Source: Lewinellaceae bacterium (GTDB lineage: Bacteria; Bacteroidota; Bacteroidia; Chitinophagales; Saprospiraceae). Taken from it: a DNA stretch of 64,000 bases. The translations under genes were made by a program, and so were the position numbers. The stretch spans positions 184,327 to 248,326 of the forward strand of contig JADJFA010000007.1 in assembly GCA_016708875.1 (NCBI GenBank), read 5' to 3'. This document shows, in pieces, positions 27,401 to 35,667 of this stretch. The first letter of the stretch is position 1, and each line of letters starts with the position of its first letter. The notes under the pieces were generated by a model that did no database searches, had not been told where the DNA came from, and saw nothing but the letters and a program-made list of their open reading frames with translations.

Positions 27401-27601
27401 CGTCGCTTGGTCATTTTCGACCGTTGGGGCGAGGAGGTTTTTCTGCGGAAAAATTTCCAACCGAACGATGAGACCTTGGGCTGGGACGGTACCTTCCGCG
27501 GCTCTCCGCTAACACCTGCCGTGTTTGTCTGGGCGGCAGAGGTGGAATACATTGACGGCGAAGTGGAAGTGATTTATGGGGACGTGACAGTTGTTAGATG
27601 A
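21491..27601 (+). CDS. SprB-like Ig/PKD repeat adhesin, T9SS type B cargo, with one in-frame stop
   Basis: About 2,036 aa from ATG 21491 (MPNHRITLVCCFFFVAIFQL, signal peptide ending SAQ). A jelly-roll-like domain (NNLVDNGDFEGG to FALDDIVFAP, about residues 95-255) is followed by 18 tandem Ig/PKD-like modules of about 85 residues. Each has an early Cys (LTC), a YxWTT-GNI core and a late NGCTAT Cys. One SprB-type repeat (FSIDGGQTQSAQALYNGLSPG) and a CHU_C/type B sorting domain (IYPPNIFSPNDDGENDRF ... RLVIFDRWGEEVF) follow. A TAA at 24422-24424 interrupts module 9, but the same frame stays open on both sides. Type B proteins with this domain are exported by T9SS and, like SprB, move along or coat the cell surface. 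The ligand is unknown. Confidence 0.88.
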
Positions 27602-27605
27602 AATA

Positions 27606-27755
27606 ATTAAACCGCAAAATGTAAAACAGGAAAACAGCAAAATGTAAAACCGAGATATTTGATTCGAAAATAGCAAAAATTTTGACCTGTTTGAGATCAT
27701 CTGCTTCTTGGTTTTGCGGTTTTAAATTTTCCTGTTTTACATTTTGCGGTTTAAT
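27606..27755. repeat. AAACCGC-family inverted repeat, copy 2
   Basis: AAACCGCAAAATGTAAAACA (from 27609) with following GGAAAACAGCAAAATG has its complement at about 27714-27753 (TTTTGCGGTTTTAAATTTTC, CTGTTTTACATTTTGCGGTT). It is related to 4153-4299 and to the half copy at 42366-42402. It lies between convergent genes. Confidence 0.7.
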
Positions 27756-27762
27756 TCCAAAT

Positions 27763-27790
27763 AAAAAAGCCGCTCCTGGGGGGAACGGCC
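27763..27790 (-). terminator. Terminator of the ABC exporter operon
   Basis: On the minus strand GGCCGTTCC, a C-rich loop and GGAGCGGC are followed by TTTTTT. It lies about 150 nt beyond the exporter stop codon at 27941. Confidence 0.55.
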
Positions 27791-27940
27791 TCTATGCTTC
27801 GGTTGGCTGTAAATCGGTCTTTGAAATACTTAAGATTAAATCGGTTATCAGGCTAGTGTCTGTGTTTCCTTAATTGTAAGTTGAAACGCGGGGGAAGGGA
27901 AAAGGTCACAGGTTAGGGAAAAATAAAATTTATTTTTTCA

Positions 27941-29803
27941 TCACAACGCCTGCAACTCCACCAATTTCCGATAATACCCACTCAGCCGCATCAAGCTCTC
28001 ATGCGTCCCGCGCTCCACAATCCTCCCTCCATCCAGCACAATGATCTCGTTCGCGTGTTGCACGGTGCTCAGCCGGTGGGCGATGACGAGGGCCGTGCGG
28101 TTTTCCAAGAGTCTTTCGAGCGCGGCCTGCACCAATTTTTCAGATTCTGAATCGAGCGCAGAAGTGGCCTCATCAAGGATCAGGATGGGCGGATTTTTCA
28201 GCAAAGCCCGGGCGATGGTGAGGCGTTGGCGCTGACCACCGCTGAGTTTGGAGCCACGGTCGCCTATGTTGGTGTCGTATCCCTCGGGGAGATTGATGAT
28301 GAATTCGTGGGCATTGGCGGCCTTGGCAGCAGATTCTACATCCAAATTCGAACTTTGGGCAGTTCCCTCCTTCGCCAAGGCTTCGGCGGGTAAAGAAAAT
28401 GCTATGTTATTCCGCACCGTGTCATTGAACAAAATAGCCTCCTGACTCACGATGCCCATGAGCGCTCGTAGATCGTGCAAACGCAGATCGCGGATATCTT
28501 TCCCGTCCAACAGGATTTGTCCTTCAGTGGGATCGTAGAATCGCGGCAACAGATCAGCCATGGTGCTTTTGCCAGCGCCGGACGCGCCCACGAGGGCAAC
28601 AATTTTTCCTTTTGGAATCTCTAGTTGGACGTTTTCCAAAGCCCCGCGCTCAGCGTTCGCGTATTGGAAGGAGACGTTTCGGAATTCAATTTTCTCCTTA
28701 AAATCGTTGACTGCCAAGGCATTCTCTGCATCGCGAATGGCCACGGGAGCATCCAGCACCGCCTCTACCCTTTCCAAGGCGCCCATGCCTTTCCGTATGC
28801 TGTAGGTTGCTGCCGAAAATGCTTTGGCTGGCTCTGTGATGGAGTAAAATGCATACAGGAACGTGATAAAAATTGGCCCGGTGATATGCCCGGCAAATAC
28901 CTGCTTTGCCCCATACCAAAGTAACACCGAAGCAATGGCGATTCCCAAAAATTCGGACAAGGGGGAGGCCAAATCACGGCGACGTGATAGCCGAGTGATG
29001 GCGTTGGCATAACCGTCGTTCTCACGGCCAAAACGCTCGCCCTGCCATTGCTCTGCATTAAATCCTTTGATGATGCGCAGCCCGCCCAGGGTTTCTTCCA
29101 CCAACGACATCACCGTGCCCAATCGCGACTGGGCTTCGCCGGATTGCTTTTTCAAACTCTTCCCGATTCCTCCGATAATGATGCCGCTAAAGAGCAGCAG
29201 CCCAAACACAAAAAAAGTCAGAGAAGGCGATACCCACAGCATATACGCCAGGCTCCCGGTAATTACAATCGGCTCACGTACAAGGGCTTCCATCACGCCC
29301 ATGATGCTCCATTCCACTTCCTGAACGTCGGCGGAGAAGCGGCTCATAAGGTCGCCCTTGCGCTCTTCTGAGAAAAAGGAAAGCGGCAAATCGAGCATTT
29401 TCCGCAGCATTTTTTGACGCAAATCACGCACAACACCGTTGCGCACGGGCGCCAAAAAATAGAGCGAGAGGTAGCGGAACAGGTTTTTTCCCAAAAATGT
29501 AAGCACCAGAAAACCACACACGATGAGCAAGGCGCCCTCGCGACCGTGGTTGAGTAGCAACTGCTCGAAGAAGGTGTCGAGTTGGTGTTGAAGGCCGGTG
29601 CCTGTATCAACGTTGGAAGGGCTTGAAGCCCTTCCAACGTTTGAATCTCCCCCTCCAGGGGGCTGGGGGGTGAATAATATCTGCAAAAACGGCAACAGCG
29701 CAGGAATACTGACCACGACGAAAAGTGACATCAGGATGTTGCATCCGATCGCGAGGGAGAGCAGCCGTTTGTAGGGGAGGTAGTATCGGAGGAGTCGGAG
29801 CAT
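27941..29803 (-). CDS. MsbA-type ABC exporter (fused membrane and ATPase domains)
   Basis: 620 aa, one half-transporter that would work as a homodimer in the inner membrane. Residues about 15-355 hold the six-helix exporter domain with the coupling segment LDLPLSFFSEERKGDLMSRFSADV. The ATPase domain at about 370-618 has Walker A GASGAGKST, Q-loop VSQEAILFNDTVRNN, signature LSGGQRQR, Walker B ILILDEATSALD and H-loop IAHRLST. It probably flips lipid A precursor or another lipid, but the substrate cannot be fixed by sequence. Two palindromic elements lie in frame: residues about 54-66 (NVGRASSPSNV, a periplasmic loop) and about 469-479 (LPAEALAKEG, in the ATPase helical region). It follows a small gene by one base. 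Confidence 0.88.
   Translation of the reverse strand: MLRLLRYYLPYKRLLSLAIGCNILMSLFVVVSIPALLPFLQILFTPQPPGGGDSNVGRASSPSNVDTGTGLQHQLDTFFEQLLLNHGREGALLIVCGFLVLTFLGKNLFRYLSLYFLAPVRNGVVRDLRQKMLRKMLDLPLSFFSEERKGDLMSRFSADVQEVEWSIMGVMEALVREPIVITGSLAYMLWVSPSLTFFVFGLLLFSGIIIGGIGKSLKKQSGEAQSRLGTVMSLVEETLGGLRIIKGFNAEQWQGERFGRENDGYANAITRLSRRRDLASPLSEFLGIAIASVLLWYGAKQVFAGHITGPIFITFLYAFYSITEPAKAFSAATYSIRKGMGALERVEAVLDAPVAIRDAENALAVNDFKEKIEFRNVSFQYANAERGALENVQLEIPKGKIVALVGASGAGKSTMADLLPRFYDPTEGQILLDGKDIRDLRLHDLRALMGIVSQEAILFNDTVRNNIAFSLPAEALAKEGTAQSSNLDVESAAKAANAHEFIINLPEGYDTNIGDRGSKLSGGQRQRLTIARALLKNPPILILDEATSALDSESEKLVQAALERLLENRTALVIAHRLSTVQHANEIIVLDGGRIVERGTHESLMRLSGYYRKLVELQAL
28366..28397 (-). repeat. 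Palindromic element inside the ABC exporter gene
   Basis: TTCGCCAAGGCTTCGGCGGG flanked by CTCC and TAAAG; read on the minus strand it encodes LPAEALAKEG between two conserved ATPase segments. It is the same word set as in the methyltransferase gene at 5806-5866. Confidence 0.6.
29609..29641. repeat. Perfect palindrome inside the ABC exporter gene
   Basis: AACGTTGGAAGGGCTT (29609-29624), one loop base, and its exact complement (29626-29641). It is translated as NVGRASSPSNV near residue 59 and is followed by a CCCCCTCCAGGGGG hairpin (to about 29670) that encodes Pro/Gly. The frame stays open. Confidence 0.7.
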
Positions 29804-29804
29804 C

Positions 29805-30104
29805 TTAATTCTTGAACGCTAATTTTTCCATCATTTCGCTTGCCATAGCGTCTGCATAAATACCGTAACTGTTGACCAAAACACCTTTCGACCCATTGGT
29901 CAATGCCGAAATGGCGTAAATGATGACAGAATCGGAAGGATCGCTTTCGCCTTCAAGCCGGAAAAACTTGTCCACATGAAATTCGTGGTGAAAGAGCTCA
30001 AAGTCGCCTGCCCGGCACTCCAGACAGTTTTCCTTAAGGTTGAAATCTTCGGTGTAGCCTTCCTTGCGGAGTTCGTCGGTGATTTCGATGAGTGTTTTTT
30101 CCAT
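29805..30104 (-). CDS. Small conserved protein of unknown function
   Basis: 99 aa, acidic and cytoplasmic (EKTLIEITDELRKEGYTEDFN, ECRAGDFELFHHEFHVDKFFR, DSVIIYAISALTNGSKGVLVNSYGIYAD). I recall this pattern as a Bacteroidota family often mislabelled phosphoribosylpyrophosphate synthetase. It is far too short for that enzyme and has no PRPP loop. It lies one base upstream of the ABC exporter gene, so both are probably co-translated. Function unknown. Confidence 0.7.
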   Translation of the reverse strand: MEKTLIEITDELRKEGYTEDFNLKENCLECRAGDFELFHHEFHVDKFFRLEGESDPSDSVIIYAISALTNGSKGVLVNSYGIYADAMASEMMEKLAFKN

Positions 30105-30129
30105 ATCAAAATATACACTTTAGTAAAAA

Positions 30130-30921
30130 TCAGTACGCAGCCCAGCGCCTCCAGCGCAAAACAGTAATCACTACCACTATCCCCATCGCTGCAAGTGCTG
30201 CCATTCCAACCATTTCGGAGCCTGTTTCAAGGGCGCCATTTCTTTTAAGGTAAATGCCCAATAATGCCCAAGAAACTGCTACTCCATGACCGAGGTTGTT
30301 TTGCCTGAACAAGATAAAAACAGCTGCTGCGGCGCCTACTGTTATCATCAAAATCGCCCAAAAAGCCTCGCTCAAACCACCTCCGCGCCAGCCATTGTCT
30401 ACCAATAGCGCTGTTACATTGGCAATGGTCGCAACGGTAATCCAGCCCTGATAAATGCCAAGTGGCCAGTGCGAAATCCACTTTTCCAGCTCGTTTGCTT
30501 TGGAATGGCCTATGCCAATGGTTTCATTGATTCGAAGTAAGGTGATCAGAAAAGCCAGCATGATCACCACAGAAAGTGTCAGCTGTTCCCAGTGCCACGC
30601 AAAGATCCACGAGACATTGAATACACAAGTGGCGACGAAAAGCCAACCAATCTTCTCTACAATTGGTTTTACGCGAACAGCCAAAGCCGGACGAAAAAGT
30701 GCTGCGATCTGAAACCCCACAAATACTGCCAGCCAAAGGTAGATAATTCCCCAAATGGAAAAAGTGAGGCCCGCAGGGGTGAATAGATTGGGATATTGAT
30801 CAGATAGTTCGCCCGTATTCTTTCCATTGAGCGGGAGCGCATTCGCCAGATAATTAATAACTAAAACGGAGATGAATGCCAATGGGTTCACCAGCGCAAG
30901 CGTACGCATTGATGGTTTCAT
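30130..30921 (-). CDS. TspO/MBR-like membrane protein
   Basis: 263 aa, integral membrane protein with about seven hydrophobic segments. The Trp-rich region FTPAGLTFSIWGIIYLWLAVFVG, VSWIFAWHWEQL and WISHWPLGIYQGWITVATIANVTALLV resemble the extended TspO/MBR-related family of bacteria, which is longer than the 160-aa TspO proper. Ligand and role are not known for this subgroup. It lies 25 nt upstream of the 99-aa gene on the same strand, so the three minus-strand genes may form one unit. Confidence 0.65.
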   Translation of the reverse strand: MKPSMRTLALVNPLAFISVLVINYLANALPLNGKNTGELSDQYPNLFTPAGLTFSIWGIIYLWLAVFVGFQIAALFRPALAVRVKPIVEKIGWLFVATCVFNVSWIFAWHWEQLTLSVVIMLAFLITLLRINETIGIGHSKANELEKWISHWPLGIYQGWITVATIANVTALLVDNGWRGGGLSEAFWAILMITVGAAAAVFILFRQNNLGHGVAVSWALLGIYLKRNGALETGSEMVGMAALAAMGIVVVITVLRWRRWAAY

Positions 30922-30990
30922 ATTTCAATCTTTCATTTAAACAAGGGGGAACAGTGTGAAGCCCCGGAGGTTTAATAAATCGGAAAGAAA

Positions 30991-31038
30991 CGCTGGTGGT
31001 AAGTGACCTTTTTAAAAAAGTGTCACTTACCGCCAGCA
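30991..31038. terminator. Hairpin at the end of the MFS gene
   Basis: GCTGGTGGTAAGTGAC (from 30992) pairs with GTCACTTACCGCCAGC (to 31037) with one mismatch, around TTTTTAAAAAAG. It overlaps the MFS stop codon at 31023-31025 on the minus strand. Confidence 0.55.
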
Positions 31039-32249
31039 TCATGTTTGAATAAAGACCGCATAGCCAGCAACATACTTCCAAGCGATAATACCGCGCCCAT
31101 CAAAAATGGCGCACCAGCGAATTGAACGGATGAGGTCGGATCTGTAAAGTATGCGAACAAATTGGTCATCAGCAATGGCCCAATGATAGATGTCAGGCTT
31201 ATGAGGCTGGTGAGTGCGCCTTGTAATTCCCCCTGTTCGTTGGCAGGCACTTGCCCGGAAATAATGCCTTGCAGGGCTGGTCCGGCAATCCCGCCCAACG
31301 AAAATGGAATCATAAAAGCAAACATCATCCAACCTTGGGTGGCAAAAGCAAAGAGCACAAAACCCACTGCATAAAGCCCAAGTCCGACAAAAACCGAGTT
31401 TCGCTGACCTAATTTGGGAATCAAGACACGCGTTAACCCGCCCTGTACAATGCCCGTCATGAGGCCAACAAATGCCAGTGAATACCCTACCCAACGCTCG
31501 TCCCAGTTGAATTTCATCATCGTGATGTAGGTCCAGGTGCTTTGATTGGCATGGCCCGCGACATAAATAAAAATGAGCGAGGCCACTAAACTCAGTATGA
31601 CGGGATACCGTCGCAGACTCAACAGCGAACCGATAGGATTAGCGCGCCGCCAGTCGAATGGACGACGGTTTTCAGGTGCCAGGGATTCAGGCAGAACGAA
31701 ATAACCATAAAGCCAATTGAGCATCGCCAACCCTGCCGCCGCAAAAAACGGCGCACGAATTCCAAAATGGTACGATACCACCCCACCAATAAGCGGCCCA
31801 ATAATAAAGCCCATGCCAAAAGCCGCGCCCACGATACCAAAATTCTGTGCGCGTTTTTCGGGCGGACTTACGTCGGCGATATAGGCCATGCCGGAGGTGA
31901 AGGATGCCCCGGTAATACCCGCCAAAACCCGGCCAATAAAAAACCACCAGAGGCTGGGTGCAAAACCTTGAATCACAAAGTCAATGCTGAACGCAAACAA
32001 GGAGGCCAAAATGACTGGCCTGCGTCCAAAACGATCGCTTAATGCGCCAATAATGGGCGAAAAAAGGAACTGCATCCCTGCATAGGTGAACATCAAAATC
32101 CCTCCCCAGCGCGCGGCTGTGCTAAGGCCTCCCCCCGTCAATTCTTCCAACAATCTGGGTAATACCGGAATGATAAGCCCAAACCCGATGACATCAATGA
32201 GCATCGTGATGAAGATGAAGATTAAGGCCGGGGTGCGGGACTTTGACAT
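31023..32249 (-). CDS. MFS transporter, TetA/multidrug-exporter type
   Basis: 408 aa from the ATG at 32249 (MSKSRTPALIFIFITMLIDV). The longer frame that begins at 32348 is rejected because its first 33 residues are translated repeat DNA (PAYRQAGN). Twelve hydrophobic segments are visible. The MFS motif A SDRFGRRPVILASLF is after helix 2, and motif C-like GAAFGMGFIIGPLIGG is in helix 5. This is the drug:H+ antiporter type with TetA-like features. The substrate could be tetracycline or another drug, but this is not decidable here. Confidence 0.82.
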   Translation of the reverse strand: MSKSRTPALIFIFITMLIDVIGFGLIIPVLPRLLEELTGGGLSTAARWGGILMFTYAGMQFLFSPIIGALSDRFGRRPVILASLFAFSIDFVIQGFAPSLWWFFIGRVLAGITGASFTSGMAYIADVSPPEKRAQNFGIVGAAFGMGFIIGPLIGGVVSYHFGIRAPFFAAAGLAMLNWLYGYFVLPESLAPENRRPFDWRRANPIGSLLSLRRYPVILSLVASLIFIYVAGHANQSTWTYITMMKFNWDERWVGYSLAFVGLMTGIVQGGLTRVLIPKLGQRNSVFVGLGLYAVGFVLFAFATQGWMMFAFMIPFSLGGIAGPALQGIISGQVPANEQGELQGALTSLISLTSIIGPLLMTNLFAYFTDPTSSVQFAGAPFLMGAVLSLGSMLLAMRSLFKHDAGGK

Positions 32250-32328
32250 GGATTGGTGATTGCCTGCCTGCCGGTAGGCAGGGTGGACTGGTGATTGGTG
32301 GATGTGGGGGGTTGGTGGTTGATTGGTG

Positions 32329-32373
32329 AAAAAGGGGCGCGAAGGCACAGGAAATCCTGCTGCTTCGCGCCCC
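32329..32373 (-). terminator. Terminator after accC
   Basis: Minus strand: GGGGCGCGAAG (from 32373) with internal stem, CTTCGCGCCCC, then TTTTT at 32333-32329. It separates accC from the MFS gene and supports an accC end near 32435 rather than the long open frame that overlaps the MFS gene. Confidence 0.75.
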
Positions 32374-32382
32374 TGCTGATAT

Positions 32383-32438
32383 GTAGCCCGGAACGCTGTT
32401 CCGGGGTGTTAAAACCCGGGAACAGCGTTCCGGGCTAC
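32383..32438. repeat. GTAGCCCGGAACGC hairpin
   Basis: Arms of about 25 nt (GTAGCCCGGAACGCTGTTCC and its complement GGAACAGCGTTCCGGGCTAC) with one mismatch. The inferred accC stop codon TAG overlaps the arm's GTAG. Confidence 0.75.
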
Positions 32439-33783
32439 AACTCCACGCTCTTAAATCCCAGGTATTCAAGAAGTTCGTCGTGAAATTACCCTCTTGAAAA
32501 TCCTTGTTGCGCATCAATCGCTGGTGAAATGGAACAGTGGTTTTTACGCCTTCCACTACAAACTCGTCGAGCGCCCGCTCCATCTTCTTAATCGCTTCGT
32601 CGCGCGTACGGGCGCGACAAATGATTTTGGCAATCATCGAATCGTAATACGGCGGGATGGTGTATCCTGAATAAACGTGCGTATCCACACGCACCCCGTG
32701 TCCCTTGGAAGAGTGGAACGAGGTGATTTTCCCAGGGCTTGGCCGGAAGTCGTTGAATGGGTCCTCGGCGTTGATACGGCATTCAATGGCGTGCATTTCG
32801 GGGAAATAATTTTTGCCCGAAATAGGAAGTCCGGCCGCAATTTTGATCTGCTCTTTAATCAGGTCAAAATCAATCACTTCCTCCGTAACCGTATGCTCCA
32901 CCTGAATCCGCGTATTCATTTCCATAAAATAGAAATTGCGGTATTTGTCCACCAGGAACTCTATGGTGCCTACCCCTTCATAATTGATTGCCTCACAAGC
33001 TTTGATAGCGGCCTCGCCCATTTTTTCGCGCAATTCAGGCGTCATAAACGGCGAGGGACTTTCCTCCACCAACTTCTGGTGCCGGCGCTGTATGGAGCAA
33101 TCGCGCTCTGAAAGGTGGCAAGCTTTGCCAAACTGGTCGCCCGCAACCTGAATCTCGATGTGACGCGGTTCTTCGATGTATTTTTCCATGTAAATGCCAT
33201 CGTTCGTGAACGAGGCTTTGGCTTCGCGGCGCGCCGTATCCCATTGATCTTCAAAGTCTTCGGGCTTCCACACGATGCGCATCCCCTTTCCACCGCCACC
33301 TGCTGTGGCTTTCAGGATGATAGGGTAACCGATTTCTGCGGCAGTTTTCAAGCCTGATTTTACATCGGTCAGCAAACCTGGTGTACCTGGAACACATGGC
33401 ACCCCTGCTTTGAGCATGGTGTCTTTCGCTGTGATTTTATCGCCCATGGCCCTGATCTGGTCGGGGGTGGGGCCAATAAATTTCACACCGTACTGTTTGC
33501 AAACCTCGGCAAACGCAGCATTTTCTGAAAGAAAACCATAGCCGGGGTGGATTGCGTCTGCATTGGTAATTTCGACCGCAGCCATGATACGCGGAACGTT
33601 CAGGTAACTTTCGGCAGAAGACGGCGGACCGATACACACTGCCTCGTCGGCAAATCGGACGTGCAGACTGTCCCGGTCGGCAGTGGAATATATTGCCACC
33701 GTTTTGACGCCCATTTCTTTACAAGTCCGAATGACCCGCAGGGCAATTTCCCCTCTATTCGCAATGAGTATTTTTTTGAACAT
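32435..33783 (-). CDS. accC: Biotin carboxylase subunit of acetyl-CoA carboxylase (3' frameshift)
   Basis: Starts MFKKILIANRGEIALRVIR. ATP-grasp features: KATAGGGGKGMR (Gly-rich loop), ERDCSIQRRHQKLVEE, catalytic EMNTRIQVEHTVTE, and the C-terminal RINAEDPFNDFRPSPG. It carboxylates biotin on AccB for fatty-acid synthesis. Near 32467-32472 a one-base loss shifts the frame. With it restored the protein ends EYLGFKSVEL at TAG 32435-32437, about 450 aa, the normal length. Unrepaired, the frame runs on to 32194 and reads repeat DNA (CLPAGRQ) into the MFS gene. It follows accB in one operon, separated by a 78-bp perfect palindrome. Confidence 0.9.
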
Positions 33784-33791
33784 TTTTTGGA

Positions 33792-33869
33792 AACCGTCCT
33801 TTTTGGCGGGTTGAGACCTCGGAGGTTTTCGAAAACCTCCGAGGTCTCAACCCGCCAAAAAGGACGGTT
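33792..33869. repeat. Perfect 78-bp palindrome between accB and accC
   Basis: The left half 33792-33830 (AACCGTCCTTTTTGGCGGGT ... GGAGGTTTTC) and right half 33831-33869 are exact reverse complements over 39 nt with no loop. The centre (ACCTCGGAGGTTTTC and its mirror) is the ACCT-AGGT family also seen at 1948-1981 and 2566-2598. It lies 8 nt upstream of the accC ATG on the minus strand and would be a very stable hairpin in the accBC transcript. Confidence 0.9.
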
Positions 33870-33925
33870 GTTTTAAAAAAATGAAAAGGAACGTGAAAAT
33901 CGAGTGCGTTCTAAAACGAACTCCC

Positions 33926-34426
33926 CTACACAGCCTCCACCATGAAAAGTGGCTGATCGTATTCTACAGGGGAAGCATCCTCGACAAGGATTTTGACGAT
34001 TTTGCCCTTCACTTCTGAATCAATTTCGTTGAAAAGTTTCATCGCTTCAATGATGCAGACCTTTGAGCCGACCTCCACGATGTCGCCAATTTTGACAAAT
34101 GCCGGTTTATCCGGGCCTGCGCTTCGGTAAAAAGTGCCGACCATGGGCGACTTGATGGTCAAGAGTTTGGCATCCTCAGAAGCCGCATGCGCAGCGGCAG
34201 CCTCCACCTTAGTTTGCGGTGCAACAACTGGTGCTACAGGTGGCGCAGTAACAGTAGGAACCGTCACCACGGGTTGGGGAGAGGCAACCACAACGGGCAC
34301 GGCTCCCTCAACACCATTGCCTTGATTGCGTATAGTGAGCTTGAAATCACCTTGTTTAAGGCTGAATTCGCTGAGCTTGTGCTTGCTCACCATACGGATG
34401 AGTTCTTGTATCTGATTGAAGTCCAT
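33926..34426 (-). CDS. accB: Biotin carboxyl carrier protein of acetyl-CoA carboxylase
   Basis: 166 aa. The N-terminus MDFNQIQELIRMVSKHKLSEFSLKQGDFKL is typical of AccB. A Val/Pro/Ala-rich flexible linker spans about residues 40-85, and the biotinyl domain has the biotin-accepting Lys in IIEAMKLFNEIDSEVKGKI. It carries CO2 from AccC to the carboxyltransferase in malonyl-CoA synthesis. It is upstream of accC on the same strand with a 142-nt spacer containing the 78-bp palindrome. Confidence 0.95.
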   Translation of the reverse strand: MDFNQIQELIRMVSKHKLSEFSLKQGDFKLTIRNQGNGVEGAVPVVVASPQPVVTVPTVTAPPVAPVVAPQTKVEAAAAHAASEDAKLLTIKSPMVGTFYRSAGPDKPAFVKIGDIVEVGSKVCIIEAMKLFNEIDSEVKGKIVKILVEDASPVEYDQPLFMVEAV

Positions 34427-34532
34427 GATGTTGGCAGGTTAAAAGGATGCGATTTTTAAAGGGTTCAAGGTGTAAAGGAAAGAAGATTTTAAGAATCATC
34501 TAGGTTTGAAAATAAGTCAAATTGACCACATT

Positions 34533-35660
34533 TCAAACCCCTGGTTCCACAAACGGCAGTTTCGTAACCACCGCATCAAGTTTTTTGCCGCCGACTACGA
34601 TAGAGATTTTAGACCCTGGTTCGGCATATTTGATTTTGACATAGCCCGTGCCGATTGGTTTGTCGAGCGTGGGCGAATGGGTGCCAGAAGTGACCACGCC
34701 AATTTTTGCGCCGCGACGGCTTTCGATTTCATAACCGTGGCGAGGCACCCGACGTTCGTCGAGCAGAAAACCTACCAGACGGCGTTTCACACCCTCGGCT
34801 TTTTGCTTTTGGAATTTTGCTTTGGAAGGAAAATCGGCAGTTTTTCCAAGTTTGGTAATCCAGCCAAGACCTGCTTCGAGCGGGCTGGTTTTGTCGTCAA
34901 TGTCGTTGCCATACAGGCAGTAACCCATTTCGAGGCGGAGCGTGTCGCGCGCGCCCAGACCGCAGGGTTTGATGCCGTATTTCTCGCCGGCTTTAAAGAC
35001 TTTGTCCCAAATTTTGAATAAATCTTTGTTTTTGGCATAAATTTCAAATCCACCTGAACCCGTGTAGCCGGTGGCCGACACGATTACGTTTTTGCAGCCC
35101 GCGAATTTGCCGCGTTTGAAAGAGTAATATTCGATACTGCCTAAGTCAATATCGGTCAATTTTTTCAATGCCTCCACGACTTTCGGGCCTTGAATTGCAA
35201 TCAAGCCGGTTTTGGAGGAAATATTTTGCATTTTTACTTCAAAGCCACGTGAAAGGCGTTTGAGCCAGCGCCAGTCCTTGATTTCATTGGAGGCATTCAC
35301 AACAAGCATATACGATTGTTCGCCTGCAACAACCATTTCTGGAGCATCGTCCAGTCGGTATACCAACAAGTCGTCCACAATGCCACCTTTTTTGTTGGGC
35401 ATGCAGGAATATTGTATCTGCCCGGGCTGAAGTTTCGATACATCGTTGCTGGTGGCACTCTGGAGAAAAGCCAGCGCATCTTTTCCGCGCACGATGAACT
35501 CGCCCATGTGGCTAACATCAAAAACTCCCATGGCACGACGCACGGCATGGTGTTCTTCTGAAATGGTGCTGTAAGAAATGGGCATATTGTACCCGGCAAA
35601 CTCGGCCATTTTAGCGCCGAGCGCAATGTGTTTTTCCGTTAGTGGTGTGGATTTCATCAT
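34533..35660 (-). CDS. gcvT: Aminomethyltransferase (glycine cleavage system T protein)
   Basis: 375 aa. Family marks: MPISYSTISEEHHAVRRAMGVFDVSHMGEF, then FLQSATSNDVSKLQPGQIQYSCM, YTGSGGFEIYA, PCGLGARDTLRLEMGYCLYG, and the C-terminal barrel region VGFLLDERRVPRHGYEIE, VTSGTHSPTLDKPIGTGYV. It transfers the methylene group of glycine, held on the lipoyl H protein, to tetrahydrofolate. GcvH and GcvP are not in the window. It starts 7 nt after the C1 peptidase stop, so the two genes are probably co-transcribed although functionally unrelated. Confidence 0.95.
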   Translation of the reverse strand: MMKSTPLTEKHIALGAKMAEFAGYNMPISYSTISEEHHAVRRAMGVFDVSHMGEFIVRGKDALAFLQSATSNDVSKLQPGQIQYSCMPNKKGGIVDDLLVYRLDDAPEMVVAGEQSYMLVVNASNEIKDWRWLKRLSRGFEVKMQNISSKTGLIAIQGPKVVEALKKLTDIDLGSIEYYSFKRGKFAGCKNVIVSATGYTGSGGFEIYAKNKDLFKIWDKVFKAGEKYGIKPCGLGARDTLRLEMGYCLYGNDIDDKTSPLEAGLGWITKLGKTADFPSKAKFQKQKAEGVKRRLVGFLLDERRVPRHGYEIESRRGAKIGVVTSGTHSPTLDKPIGTGYVKIKYAEPGSKISIVVGGKKLDAVVTKLPFVEPGV

Positions 35661-35667
35661 TATGTTA

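Noticed and set aside
27602..27940. Small frames between the adhesin and ABC genes
   Set aside because: They translate the AAACCGC inverted repeat and the terminator and have no coding character.
29805..30104. Phosphoribosylpyrophosphate synthetase
   Set aside because: A label often given to this small family, but 99 residues without a PRPP-binding loop cannot be that enzyme.
32250..32348. N-terminal extension of the MFS transporter
   Set aside because: It translates a CCTGCC palindrome and GGTGATTGG repeats (PAYRQAGN); the membrane protein starts naturally at MSKSRTP.
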